Below are positions 18,940-26,978 of a stretch of DNA of 64,000 nt, one piece after another. A program made the position numbers and the translations under genes. The notes beneath the pieces are model-generated. The model saw only the letters and a list, made by a program, of their open reading frames with translations, did no database searches and had not been told where the DNA came from. Origin of the DNA: Alkalicoccus luteus (GTDB taxonomy: Bacteria; Bacillota; Bacilli; Bacillales; Salisediminibacteriaceae); assembly GCF_012034335.1 (NCBI RefSeq), contig NZ_JAATHJ010000002.1, positions 62,001-126,000 on the forward strand, read 5' to 3'. The stretch's first letter is position 1. The number at the start of each line of letters is the position of its first letter.

Positions 18940-19589
18940 TTTTTACGAGCCTCCAGCGCATCCTTCACTTTACTGTGTGACTGCTTGACTCTGTCAAGCT
19001 CTTTAGAAAGGAAAGAAGGAAATGCATCACCGCCGTCAGCGGCATATGGATTTTCTTTTTTTCTTGCAAACCATCCTGTGACTGTCTCTTTCGACACGGA
19101 AAAGTCGGAACGCTCTTCAGCCAGCAGTTTTTCTATTTCTTTTTCATCCGTTATTTCTTTCAACAGCGTTACGGTATCTCCCACTCCGAGCACGAGCAGC
19201 CGATCGCCGGCTTTAACGAGCTGCACGGATTTGTTTGCACCTATGCCAACTCCCCCGGCGTTCACAAGTCCGCGCGTGCTGCTGAAGTTTTTGGCTTTTT
19301 TATTAACAAGCTTTAAGACAAAATATAATAGTCCCAATACTGCTGCCAATCCGCCAAACAGTTGAAGCGTCATCATGAACATGCCGCTTCCCTGGTTGTC
19401 GCCGTTTACTGGAAGGGGCGTTTCAGTGTCATCCCAGCTGTCTTCTTCCTGCTGCATGCCCCGCTCGTTATCCCTGTCTCCGTTTTCGAGTCCTTCGAGC
19501 ACACTCTGCTCTTGTTCCCCATACTCTGGCTCCGCCCAGGCGGTGACTGGCAGAAGCAGAATAAAGCTGATTATGATTAATACCCGCAC
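18936..19589 (-). CDS. fliO: Flagellar protein FliO (FliZ in Bacillus nomenclature)
   Basis: Membrane protein that assists FliP complex assembly. 217 residues. An N-terminal signal-like helix (MRVLIIISFILLLPVTAWA) precedes an acidic extracellular segment. A second membrane helix (about 71-90, MTLQLFGGLAAVLGLLYFVL) leads to a cytoplasmic domain with the SVQLVKAGDRLLVLGVGDTV pattern of the FliO family. The gene lies between cheY and fliP as in B. subtilis. Confidence 0.9.
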   Translation of the reverse strand: MRVLIIISFILLLPVTAWAEPEYGEQEQSVLEGLENGDRDNERGMQQEEDSWDDTETPLPVNGDNQGSGMFMMTLQLFGGLAAVLGLLYFVLKLVNKKAKNFSSTRGLVNAGGVGIGANKSVQLVKAGDRLLVLGVGDTVTLLKEITDEKEIEKLLAEERSDFSVSKETVTGWFARKKENPYAADGGDAFPSFLSKELDRVKQSHSKVKDALEARKK

Positions 19590-19606
19590 GTTACACGCCC
19601 CCTGTA

Positions 19607-19969
19607 TTACCCAACCGATTTGTTAATGGCTTCCAGCACCCGGTCTGCCTGAAATGGCTTAACGATAAAGTCCCTTGCCCCTGCCTGAATGGCATCGATT
19701 ACCATCGCCTGCTGTCCCATAGCAGAGCACATAATGACATTAGCATCAGGATCATGTTTTTTAATCTCTTTCAAGGAAGAAATACCGTCCATCTCCGGCA
19801 TCGTAATATCCATCGTCACAAGATCCGGGGAGAGTTCTTTATACATTTCCAAAGCCTGAGCGCCGTCAGCCGCTTCACCTGCTATAATAAACCCATTTTT
19901 CTCCAAGATATCTTTAATCATCATTCTCATAAATGCCGCGTCGTCTACCACGAGTACTTTTTTACCCAT
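19607..19969 (-). CDS. cheY: Chemotaxis response regulator CheY
   Basis: Single-domain receiver that, when phosphorylated by CheA, binds FliM and FliY at the switch. 120 residues. Asp9/Asp10, the phospho-acceptor Asp54 (TMDITMPEM) and Lys104 (FIVKPF) are all present. Its place between fliY and fliO inside the structural genes is typical of Bacilli. Confidence 0.97.
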   Translation of the reverse strand: MGKKVLVVDDAAFMRMMIKDILEKNGFIIAGEAADGAQALEMYKELSPDLVTMDITMPEMDGISSLKEIKKHDPDANVIMCSAMGQQAMVIDAIQAGARDFIVKPFQADRVLEAINKSVG

Positions 19970-19988
19970 TGTCCATTCTCCTTATCCG

Positions 19989-21173
19989 CTAGCCGCGTAA
20001 ATTTTTCATCCTGTCTTCTTTACTGACGATGTCAAGCACCCTAACCCCGAAGTTTTCATCGATAACGACGACTTCCCCTTTTGCAATCAGCCGCTGATTT
20101 ACAAGGATATCAACTGGCTCACCGGCAAGTTTATCCAGCTCGACAATCGAACCTTTCGAAAACTCTAAAATATCTTTGATCGATCGTTTCGTCCGTCCAA
20201 GCTCGACTGTTACTTCGAGAGGTATTTCCATGAGCATTTCCAGATTTCTCGTTTCCTGATCGCTCAGCTGAGGACCTGAAAAATCCGTAAATGCAGCTTC
20301 GTGTACATCCGCTTCCCGCTGTGGATATTTGGAACCGACGTGCTGTGGCTGATGGTCTGTTCTTGGTTCAGGCTTTCTTTCCGGCGTTACCTGCTCTGTA
20401 TCCGGTTCCGATACCGCGGCTGGTGTTTCTGCCGGTTCCGCTTTGATTACTTCGTCCGGAATATCCTGAGCTGCGGGATTCATTAGCTTCTGAACCATGT
20501 CTTTAGCAAATGAAAGCGTGAAAAGCTGCATGATTTTTGAATCAATTAAGGTGCCAATCTTCAAATCAAAGGAAATTTGCACGAGCTGATCTTCATCCGG
20601 AAGCTCTGCTCCTCCCGGATCTTCCTGTAAATCCATGATCGAAATACCTGGCGGTGAAATATCCACCTTCTGGTTGAAAATAGTCGACATGGACGTTGAC
20701 GCTGAACCCATCATTTGGTTCATTGCTTCCTGAACGGCGCTCATTTCCATTTCACCCAGCTGTTCTTCGACATCCGTACCTTCGTTCCCCATCATCAAGT
20801 CTGCAATGATTGCTGCATCTTTTGTTTTAATAACGAGCAGATTTACTCCTTCGAAGCCTTCGGTATATTCGACAGATATAGCTACATGCGGTTTAGGAAA
20901 CTCCTGTTGAAGCGCTCCCCGTTCAACCATCTGTACTTTTGGAGTCGTGATATCGACTTTCTGGTTCAATAGTGTGGACAGCGCTGTTGCTGAACTGCCG
21001 AAAGCGATGTTTCCAATTTCACCAAGTGCATCTTCTTCTATTGCATCAAGTCCGGGATCTGCAGATGTTTGCTGTTCCGGTTCTTTTTCTGACGCCTCAG
21101 CCGGTTCCTCTTCATCAAGCCCGTTCAGCAATTCATTAATTTCATCCTGTGACAGCATATCGTCATTCATCAT
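19989..21173 (-). CDS. fliY: Flagellar motor switch phosphatase FliY
   Basis: Switch protein that combines a CheC-type CheY-P phosphatase with a FliN C-ring domain. 394 residues. The N-terminal LSQDEINELLNGL is a CheY-P binding peptide. Two phosphatase motifs (LGEIGNIAFGSSATALS and VQEAMNQMMGSASTSMS) carry the E-x-x-N pattern. A linker rich in Pro, Glu and Thr follows, and the last 80 residues are FliN-like (LEVTVELGRTKRSIKDIL). The start is the first ATG of an ATGATG pair, 9 bases after GGAGG; it overlaps fliM by 11 bases. Confidence 0.95.
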   Translation of the reverse strand: MMNDDMLSQDEINELLNGLDEEEPAEASEKEPEQQTSADPGLDAIEEDALGEIGNIAFGSSATALSTLLNQKVDITTPKVQMVERGALQQEFPKPHVAISVEYTEGFEGVNLLVIKTKDAAIIADLMMGNEGTDVEEQLGEMEMSAVQEAMNQMMGSASTSMSTIFNQKVDISPPGISIMDLQEDPGGAELPDEDQLVQISFDLKIGTLIDSKIMQLFTLSFAKDMVQKLMNPAAQDIPDEVIKAEPAETPAAVSEPDTEQVTPERKPEPRTDHQPQHVGSKYPQREADVHEAAFTDFSGPQLSDQETRNLEMLMEIPLEVTVELGRTKRSIKDILEFSKGSIVELDKLAGEPVDILVNQRLIAKGEVVVIDENFGVRVLDIVSKEDRMKNLRG

Positions 21174-22155
21174 TATCGTGTCCCTCCAGTACTTCCGTGA
21201 CCTGTACAGCAAGTGATTGCTTCATTTTGCCTGGCTGTACTTTAAATTTAGATTCTTCGCCAACTCTGGCCGTAAGCGGTCTGTCATATTTCTGATTCAG
21301 TTCAATCATGTCTCCGCTACCGAGTGATAAAAATTCTTCAATGGTGACATCGGTTCTTCCAAGTTCAACGACAAAAGGAACGCGGGAACCCTTAACATGC
21401 CATTCCAGAGACTCTATTTCTTCGTCATTGCGCTCTTTTTGTTTTTCCTGCATCCACAGATGAAACGACAGTCTTGGCAGAATCGATTCGATTACGACAT
21501 GCGGGAGGCAGATGTTGATCATACCTGAAGCCTCTCCGATTGCTGTTGAAAACGAGATAACAACAACTGTCTCGTTTGGGGAAACCAACTGCAAAAACTG
21601 TGGGTTAACTTCTACATCCTCCATCACCGGATCGAATTCTTCAACTGAAAGCCAGGCCTCGCGGAAAACCTCCAGCATGCGCTGAAACAGCTGCGTCATG
21701 ATCTTAATTTCAATTTCCGTCAGATTTTCAACTTTATTATAAGGCTCGCCTCTTCCTCCCAGCATACGGTCCAGCATCGCATATGCTATATTCGGATTCA
21801 TTTCCATGACGAAACGTCCATCAAGAGGATAAGGTTCAAACACATTCAAAATCGTCATTTTCGGGACCGACCGGATAAACTCTTCATAAGGGAGCTGATC
21901 GACAGAAGCTACCGAGATCGAGACGTACGTTCTTAAGTGAGCAGAAAGCTGAGTCGTGAGCAATCTGGCAAAGTTCTCATGAATTCTTGTAATCGACCGT
22001 ACCTGATCCTTTGAAAACCGGAGCGCTCGTTTAAAGTCGTATACTTTTATTTTCTTTTCTGTTTCTTCTTTTTTCAGCTCATCTGCGTCCACTTCTCCAG
22101 TAGATAAAGAAGATAGAAGAGCATCGATCTCACTTTGTGAGAGCACATCTGCCAT
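21163..22155 (-). CDS. fliM: Flagellar motor switch protein FliM
   Basis: C-ring protein that binds CheY-P through its N-terminal peptide (VLSQSEIDALLSSL) and sets rotation direction. 330 residues: the middle CheC-like domain lacks phosphatase motifs, and the C-terminal SpoA/FliN-like domain is seen at VVELGRTDVTIEEFLSLGSGD. ATG at 22155 has GAGGTG 7 bases upstream; a GTG at 22164 is inferior. Confidence 0.96.
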   Translation of the reverse strand: MADVLSQSEIDALLSSLSTGEVDADELKKEETEKKIKVYDFKRALRFSKDQVRSITRIHENFARLLTTQLSAHLRTYVSISVASVDQLPYEEFIRSVPKMTILNVFEPYPLDGRFVMEMNPNIAYAMLDRMLGGRGEPYNKVENLTEIEIKIMTQLFQRMLEVFREAWLSVEEFDPVMEDVEVNPQFLQLVSPNETVVVISFSTAIGEASGMINICLPHVVIESILPRLSFHLWMQEKQKERNDEEIESLEWHVKGSRVPFVVELGRTDVTIEEFLSLGSGDMIELNQKYDRPLTARVGEESKFKVQPGKMKQSLAVQVTEVLEGHDNDE

Positions 22156-22186
22156 GCCAAACACCTCGCCTTATAGTAAAACCGGT

Positions 22187-22621
22187 CTATTGAATCACCT
22201 TTTGATTCATATAAACCTCTACGACATTTCCCTCGGTCATCAATTGATTCAATTCATCCCTTATACTGTCTTCCAGACTGCGAATCCCTTCAGATCCTCT
22301 AAAATCATCTACGGATCTGTCCGAAAGCTCTCCGATTATGATGTTTTCCACTTGAAACTGCCGCATTTCCAGTTCTGCTTTAGCATCTTCACTGTCAGCC
22401 TGTAAAACGAACGATGAGCGGATAATCTGATTGGAATATAAATTTGTCGTGATTTCTTCCGTTTCCAGAGACCTGCTGATAATTTCTTCAATTCTCGGCT
22501 CTTCCTCGCCTTCAGCACTTGTTTCAAAAAACTGTGTGTACAGAAAAAATGTGATAATGCCAATCAGCGTCATGGCAGCCAGCACCATCAGCATCACGTT
22601 CAGGAGCCTATTCTGAAGCAT
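22187..22621 (-). CDS. fliL: Flagellar basal body-associated protein FliL
   Basis: Single-pass membrane protein around the stators. 144 residues from ATG at 22621 (AAGGGG upstream; longer versions in the same frame lack a site and run through swrD). One helix at about 10-30 precedes an extracellular domain whose late part (FRGSEGIRSLEDSIRDELNQ, then VVEVYMNQKVIQ) matches the FliL C-terminus. It overlaps swrD by 14 bases. Confidence 0.93.
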   Translation of the reverse strand: MLQNRLLNVMLMVLAAMTLIGIITFFLYTQFFETSAEGEEEPRIEEIISRSLETEEITTNLYSNQIIRSSFVLQADSEDAKAELEMRQFQVENIIIGELSDRSVDDFRGSEGIRSLEDSIRDELNQLMTEGNVVEVYMNQKVIQ

Positions 22622-22841
22622 TGTTTTCCCCTTCCAGAACGAGTCCGGCCGCTGTTCCAGCCAGGCCGACTTTCTTATAAAATTGCGTAATTTTTTCAGC
22701 CAGCTGATCTTCCGATTCAAGAACAACAAGCTTCTTTCCGTTGATTAATGTGACAGTCGTATCCGGAAAAGACTGAATCTGTTCAATATATAGTGCATTC
22801 AGTACAAATGGCTGACTGTTTAAGCGGGTCACCTCTATCAT
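22608..22841 (-). CDS. swrD: Swarming motility protein SwrD (FlbD family)
   Basis: Small cytoplasmic protein of the FlbD family; in B. subtilis SwrD (YlzI) raises flagellar torque and is needed for swarming. 77 residues starting MIEVTRLNSQPFVLNALYIE, with TTVTLINGKKLVVLES in the middle. ATG at 22841 follows GGAGG by 7 bases. It sits between the hook gene flgE and fliL, the usual position. Confidence 0.9.
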   Translation of the reverse strand: MIEVTRLNSQPFVLNALYIEQIQSFPDTTVTLINGKKLVVLESEDQLAEKITQFYKKVGLAGTAAGLVLEGENNASE

Positions 22842-22905
22842 GCAGCGTCCTCCATTCACACGGCGGAGCAGCCTTGCAGCTGCTCTCATCCGCGGTCAGT
22901 GTATA

Positions 22906-23781
22906 TTAACGTTTCAAGTTAACCAGTTCCTGAAGTATTTCGTCTGACGTCGTGATCATTCGTGTATTCGCTTGAAACCCTCGCTGGGCAATGATCATTT
23001 CAGCAAATTCTTCGGACAGATCTACGTTGGACATTTCAAGCGATGCTCCGACGAGATCGCCGCGTCCCTGGGTGCCAGGTGTTCCATATTGTGGATCTCC
23101 TGAGTTTGCAGTCACCGCGTACGTATTGTTCCCCGCTTTGTTCAGGCCGCCTGGATTGGCAAAATTCGCCATGGAGATTCGTCCAAGTACAGCCGACTGT
23201 CCGTTTGAGAAGACGCCGTTAATTTCACCAGAAGGAGCAATACTGAAGCTTTGCAGCGTAGCCTCTGCATCATCGATGTCTGCCCCGATATCTCCAGCTG
23301 TTGAACCTGCCTGAATCGTTAGCGGTTGAAGTGCTCCTTCCTCAAAAGCATCAGCTTCATTGTCCGGGCCCACCCCCATCACGCTAAGTCCGTCTCCATT
23401 GACGAGCGTTCCATTGGAATCGAGATAAAAGTTGCCCGCCCGGGTGTACATCATCTGATCGCCGTCCTGAACAACGAAATATCCATCACCGGAGATCGCC
23501 ATATCGAGATCTCTGCCTGTCGTCTGCAGGGACCCTTGAGTGTTGACGGTATCGATTGTAGACATACCGCCTCCGAGACCAATCTGCTGCGGATTCGTTC
23601 CGCCGCGCTGAGCACCGGCAGCACCGGCGCCCTGCATCTGCTGACTGACGAGATCGTTAAACGTTGTACGGCCTTTTTTAAAGCCGTGTGTGTTTACGTT
23701 TGAAATATTGTTTCCGATGACGTCCAGCTTGTTCTGAAAATTCCCCATCCCGCCTATTCCTGAATATAATGATCGAAGCAT
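22906..23781 (-). CDS. flgE: Flagellar hook protein FlgE (FlgG-type naming in older annotations)
   Basis: Subunit of the flagellar hook. 291 residues. The N-terminal rod/hook signature LRSLYSGIGGMGNFQNKLDV with IGNNISNVNTHGFKK, and the C-terminal FQANTRMITTSDEILQELVNLKR, are both typical. The middle domain includes a Gly/Ala-rich insert. ATG at 23781 follows AAGGGG; an upstream extension in the same frame is spurious. It follows flgD, as expected for the hook rather than the distal rod gene. Confidence 0.92.
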   Translation of the reverse strand: MLRSLYSGIGGMGNFQNKLDVIGNNISNVNTHGFKKGRTTFNDLVSQQMQGAGAAGAQRGGTNPQQIGLGGGMSTIDTVNTQGSLQTTGRDLDMAISGDGYFVVQDGDQMMYTRAGNFYLDSNGTLVNGDGLSVMGVGPDNEADAFEEGALQPLTIQAGSTAGDIGADIDDAEATLQSFSIAPSGEINGVFSNGQSAVLGRISMANFANPGGLNKAGNNTYAVTANSGDPQYGTPGTQGRGDLVGASLEMSNVDLSEEFAEMIIAQRGFQANTRMITTSDEILQELVNLKR

Positions 23782-23806
23782 ATGTGTAATCCCCTTTCGA
23801 ATGTGA

Positions 23807-23832
23807 GCACTGCATCTGTCAGTCAGCAGTGC
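23807..23832 (-). repeat. Hairpin inside the operon upstream of flgE
   Basis: GCACTGC (23807-23813) and GCAGTGC (23826-23832) form a perfect 7-bp stem in the 76-base gap before the hook gene. No T run follows on the minus strand. It could be a processing or stability element for the hook mRNA, since hook protein is needed in much larger amounts than its neighbours. Confidence 0.4.
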
Positions 23833-23857
23833 GCCGGCTTCCCTCAGGTCCAGCCGA

Positions 23858-24220
23858 TTATAAAATGATTGTTCCATTGATATTGCTGAAAATACTTCCG
23901 GTGCTTTCACCGCGTTCAACTGCTGTAATGACCGTTCGGCTTGCCGTATTAACGACCAGAGCTGCATCAGCGGTTATGACGACTGAGTCGGTCACCCCTT
24001 TTTGTTCTGCTTCAGATAATTTCTGATCCATCGTTCTCCACGTTTCAGAAGAAATGGAAATATCTCTTTCCTGCATCCGTTTAGCCGCATGTTTGCTTAA
24101 CTGAATTCCGGATTCGGCTTTCTGAAGTGCCTGTTTAAAGTCCGCAGAGGAGCTTTGTTTAGGCTCGTTCAATGTGCCCGGAGGCGGAAAGTGGAGATGA
24201 TGGGGCATGATTTTTGTCAT
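23858..24220 (-). CDS. TIGR02530-type flagellar operon protein
   Basis: 120 residues, no membrane helix. The central block LSKHAAKRMQERDISIS followed by WRTMDQKLSEAEQKGVTDSVVI and [12 protein letters not shown] is the pattern of the flg_new (TIGR02530) family, found between flgD and flgE in many Bacilli and Clostridia. B. subtilis lacks this gene at this site. The biochemical role is not established; a link to hook assembly is inferred from position. Start ATG at 24220, 13 bases after flgD. Confidence 0.78.
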   Translation of the reverse strand: MTKIMPHHLHFPPPGTLNEPKQSSSADFKQALQKAESGIQLSKHAAKRMQERDISISSETWRTMDQKLSEAEQKGVTDSVVITADAALVVNTASRTVITAVERGESTGSIFSNINGTIIL

Positions 24221-24233
24221 TGTCCCTCTCCTC

Positions 24234-24680
24234 TTATAGTTGATTAACAGAACGCAGACTTAATGTTGGTATTTTCTCATCACCCACTGCGAGCATTGCA
24301 CGACCATCTTTAAATAGAACAGAATCGACAGTTCCAGTTTTATCTGTTTTATTTCCTTCTTCATCCTTTGCTTCGTACGTCACTTCTCTGCCAATTAAAT
24401 CGCTGTGCGAGACAAAACCGTTCTGCTGCTGGCTTTCAAACATTTTCCTCATTGTTTCATTCAAGTTAGTCATCTGCTCTAGTGTAGAAAATTGTGCCAT
24501 TTGTGCGATAAACTCTTTATCCTCCATTGGGTTCATCGGATCCTGGTTTTGCAGCTGGGTCATTAAAATTTTCATAAATGCATCCCTGTCTAAATCCTGC
24601 TGAGGAGCCTGATTCTGCTTTTGTTTCACTAAATCCTCATAAAAGACGGGATGAGGACTCGTCCCTGCTGATTGAAGCAT
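24234..24680 (-). CDS. flgD: Flagellar hook capping protein FlgD
   Basis: Scaffold that guides hook subunit assembly. 148 residues, short like other Bacillus FlgD proteins, which keep the N-terminal region and reduce the C-terminal Ig-like part. The signature FMKILMTQLQNQDPMNPMED followed by FIAQMAQFSTLEQMTNLN is present. The start codon overlaps the fliK stop by one base (TAATG). Confidence 0.94.
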   Translation of the reverse strand: MLQSAGTSPHPVFYEDLVKQKQNQAPQQDLDRDAFMKILMTQLQNQDPMNPMEDKEFIAQMAQFSTLEQMTNLNETMRKMFESQQQNGFVSHSDLIGREVTYEAKDEEGNKTDKTGTVDSVLFKDGRAMLAVGDEKIPTLSLRSVNQL

Positions 24681-25957
24681 TATTCATTCACCTCCTCTAA
24701 TAAGGATTCCATCATCTCACTGAAGTCGAGCTCTGTTTCTTGTTCTTCTTCAGCTCCCTGTTCTGTTTCAGGATCTCGTTCCTGTTGCTCCCGTTTTGAT
24801 TCATGCTGCCCTTTCCATTGCTGAACAGACTGCTGAATATCTACACGGTCCAGCTGAAGATTCTGCTGTTGAAAGGCTTGTTTCAACTGATGAACCGTCT
24901 GTTCCATCACGTCTCTTGCTTGAGAGGTGAACGTCATGATTCTCGCCTGCATGACGCCATTTACCTGCTGAAGGGTTACTTCCAGTCTCCCGAGACTTTG
25001 CGGATGAAGACGTATTGTCAGCTGCTGAGACCCATTTTGCATTTGCTGTACTTGAAGCCGTTTTACCATTGTTTCAAACTGTTTGATCATCGCTTCCTGT
25101 CTCCCGGCCGTTTCCTGCACCTGAGAATGTGTTTGGAAATTTGCCTGCATAGATAGAGGGATGAACGTTTGAACTCTTATATCAGGAAGCGGCTTATCTT
25201 GTAAGAGTGCATCACTTCTAACCGGCATTACATCGGTCGTCTTTAATGCGCTGCTCAGATCCTGTGCAGTTATCTGTGCTGCCGGCTGTTCAGACGACTG
25301 GCGGTTTGCAAGCGATCTTCCGGCCATCGTGCTTGTTTCCCTGCCTCTCAGTACCGACTGAATGAAGCTTAAAAGTGCTTCTGCTTCCTGGCCCGTTAGA
25401 AGCTGATCCGAGTCTTCCGAACGGACTTCGCTGCTGTCAGGAGCTTTTTCATTGAGTTCCTGTAATTTTTCAGGAAGAGGGACCTGCATTTCGGTACTAT
25501 TTTGTGATGAAGAAAGTTCATCTCTTGCGATTTTATCGAGAGCCATCAAGCCCGGTAAGTCAAGCTCACCGTTTACAAGCTTCTCAACTTCTTTTATGAA
25601 ATCTTCTTTATCAGCTTCATCCGCCTGCCCCATTTCAACAGCGTGACCCGCTTTAACAAATACAAGTTTTCCGGAAGAGGTATCGACTTTAAATCCGTCG
25701 AGCAGATCTTCCATACTATCCTGGTCATGAAAACGGTCAATCAATTCCCGCACGATCGTTTCTGCTTCAGATTCAGGTATCATGAGCGCCTCTTCAGCTT
25801 CTTCCGAAAGATCTTCCGGAACTATTTGATCAAGTAAATCAGCCGTTTCCTCTTCAGCCAGCTGCAGCAGGTCAATGAAATCACGTTGCGATACGTGTTC
25901 TTCTTTTGTTTGCAGAGGAGCTTCATGCATCGCTGCTCGCAAAAGCTGTATGATCAT
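24680..25957 (-). CDS. fliK: Flagellar hook-length control protein FliK
   Basis: Secreted molecular ruler that measures hook length and triggers the FlhB switch. 425 residues. The N-terminal two thirds are low-conservation, acidic and Gln-rich. The C-terminal domain (about 300-385) has the FliK core LTIRLHPQSLGRLEVTLQ and the Gln-rich helix HQLKQAFQQQNLQLDRVDI. The last 40 residues are charged and Glu-rich. ATG at 25957 follows AGGAGGTGA; the frame is open further but lacks a better site. Confidence 0.92.
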   Translation of the reverse strand: MIIQLLRAAMHEAPLQTKEEHVSQRDFIDLLQLAEEETADLLDQIVPEDLSEEAEEALMIPESEAETIVRELIDRFHDQDSMEDLLDGFKVDTSSGKLVFVKAGHAVEMGQADEADKEDFIKEVEKLVNGELDLPGLMALDKIARDELSSSQNSTEMQVPLPEKLQELNEKAPDSSEVRSEDSDQLLTGQEAEALLSFIQSVLRGRETSTMAGRSLANRQSSEQPAAQITAQDLSSALKTTDVMPVRSDALLQDKPLPDIRVQTFIPLSMQANFQTHSQVQETAGRQEAMIKQFETMVKRLQVQQMQNGSQQLTIRLHPQSLGRLEVTLQQVNGVMQARIMTFTSQARDVMEQTVHQLKQAFQQQNLQLDRVDIQQSVQQWKGQHESKREQQERDPETEQGAEEEQETELDFSEMMESLLEEVNE

Positions 25958-25993
25958 TGCTATCTCACCTCCTTTCAGCGTGATTATCATCCT

Positions 25994-26527
25994 CTATTCG
26001 CTGGAAAGCGCATTGATAATAGCAGCTGCCTGGTCTTCCTCCATACGTGAAAGTATTTCGGCTCTGCTGTTTACCTGCATTCCACGAAAGTAGGTAACTG
26101 CTTCATCCAGCGTCATCTCTTCCATAATGGCCGCTGCCCTTGAAGCGGTCATCAGCTGAAGCGTACGAATCGTATCCTCCAGTTCCTCAAGGGCCTGACT
26201 CGTATCTTCCTCTTCATTCTCTTCTTCGAGCTCTTCATCTTGCTCTGCCGTCGCTTGAGCGGCTAGTGCTTCTTCCAGTTCAAGCTCTAATTCATCAATT
26301 CGCCTTTGCAGCTCCTGATTCTCATGCTGCGTGACGGCTTCCTCTTCTTCATCCATTTCTTCATCCGAGAAAAGGCCAGCAGTAAAGTCAGCTGCATATT
26401 GAACCGGCTGAAATCCGAGATAGTACATAACAACTCCTGCGAGCATTACGGCAAAGAGAACCGGAATGATAACTACCATAAAGATCAGCTGCATTTTGCT
26501 TTGTTTTTTTTCATTCGCTGCGGGCAT
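25994..26527 (-). CDS. motE: MotE-like chaperone (YlxF)
   Basis: 177 residues. One membrane helix near the N-terminus (about 13-35) is followed by a long Glu-rich coiled coil (about 65-125) and a C-terminal MgtE N-domain-like helical repeat (about 128-175, with DEAVTYFRGMQVNSRAEILS). This is the layout of B. subtilis YlxF, described as MotE. It lies between fliJ and fliK as expected. Confidence 0.83.
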   Translation of the reverse strand: MPAANEKKQSKMQLIFMVVIIPVLFAVMLAGVVMYYLGFQPVQYAADFTAGLFSDEEMDEEEEAVTQHENQELQRRIDELELELEEALAAQATAEQDEELEEENEEEDTSQALEELEDTIRTLQLMTASRAAAIMEEMTLDEAVTYFRGMQVNSRAEILSRMEEDQAAAIINALSSE

Positions 26528-26534
26528 TATTTGA

Positions 26535-26978
26535 TCAACTCATCTTTCTTGCATACTGGCGCATGGATATTTCGTCCATATCAAGCCGCTCAAGCCGTTT
26601 CTCTTCTGATCGGAACCGGTTTAATTCCTTTTTAAACAGAACATCATATTTTCTTACATCCGCTGCCAGATGCTGAAGAATTTTTTCCTTCTCCTGCATG
26701 TGGCGGCGAGCATGTTGAGCTTCTCGCTGCAGACCTGAAATGACAGTTTCCAGATAGTCCATTTCCTGAAGAAAACGGATCAGGCTTGCTGCCGTTACTC
26801 CGCCTGTAAGCGAAGCGTTTTGCTTGTCTGTGAGCATTTCTTTTCGTTTCAGCGCCTCAAACAGCCGGCCGCCACATTCTTCAAAGTGATCTGCGGCCTT
26901 TGAGTAGTTCACAGCAGCTTCTGCCCGTTCGTTTTCTTTCAATTCCTGTACTTTTTGTAGTGAGAACGTAAACGTCAA
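26535..26978 (-). CDS. fliJ: Flagellar export chaperone/regulator FliJ
   Basis: Coiled-coil stalk of the export ATPase, structurally like the gamma subunit of F1. 147 residues, almost entirely helical, starting MTFTFSLQKVQELKENER and ending RLERLDMDEISMRQYARKMS. It overlaps fliI by 4 bases. Sequence conservation is low in this family, so the call depends mainly on shape and position. Confidence 0.9.
   Translation of the reverse strand: MTFTFSLQKVQELKENERAEAAVNYSKAADHFEECGGRLFEALKRKEMLTDKQNASLTGGVTAASLIRFLQEMDYLETVISGLQREAQHARRHMQEKEKILQHLAADVRKYDVLFKKELNRFRSEEKRLERLDMDEISMRQYARKMS

Noticed and set aside
22842-24233. Longer starts for flgE and swrD shown by open frames upstream
   Set aside because: The extensions lack ribosome binding sites and do not match the well-known N-termini; the starts chosen begin with the family signatures.
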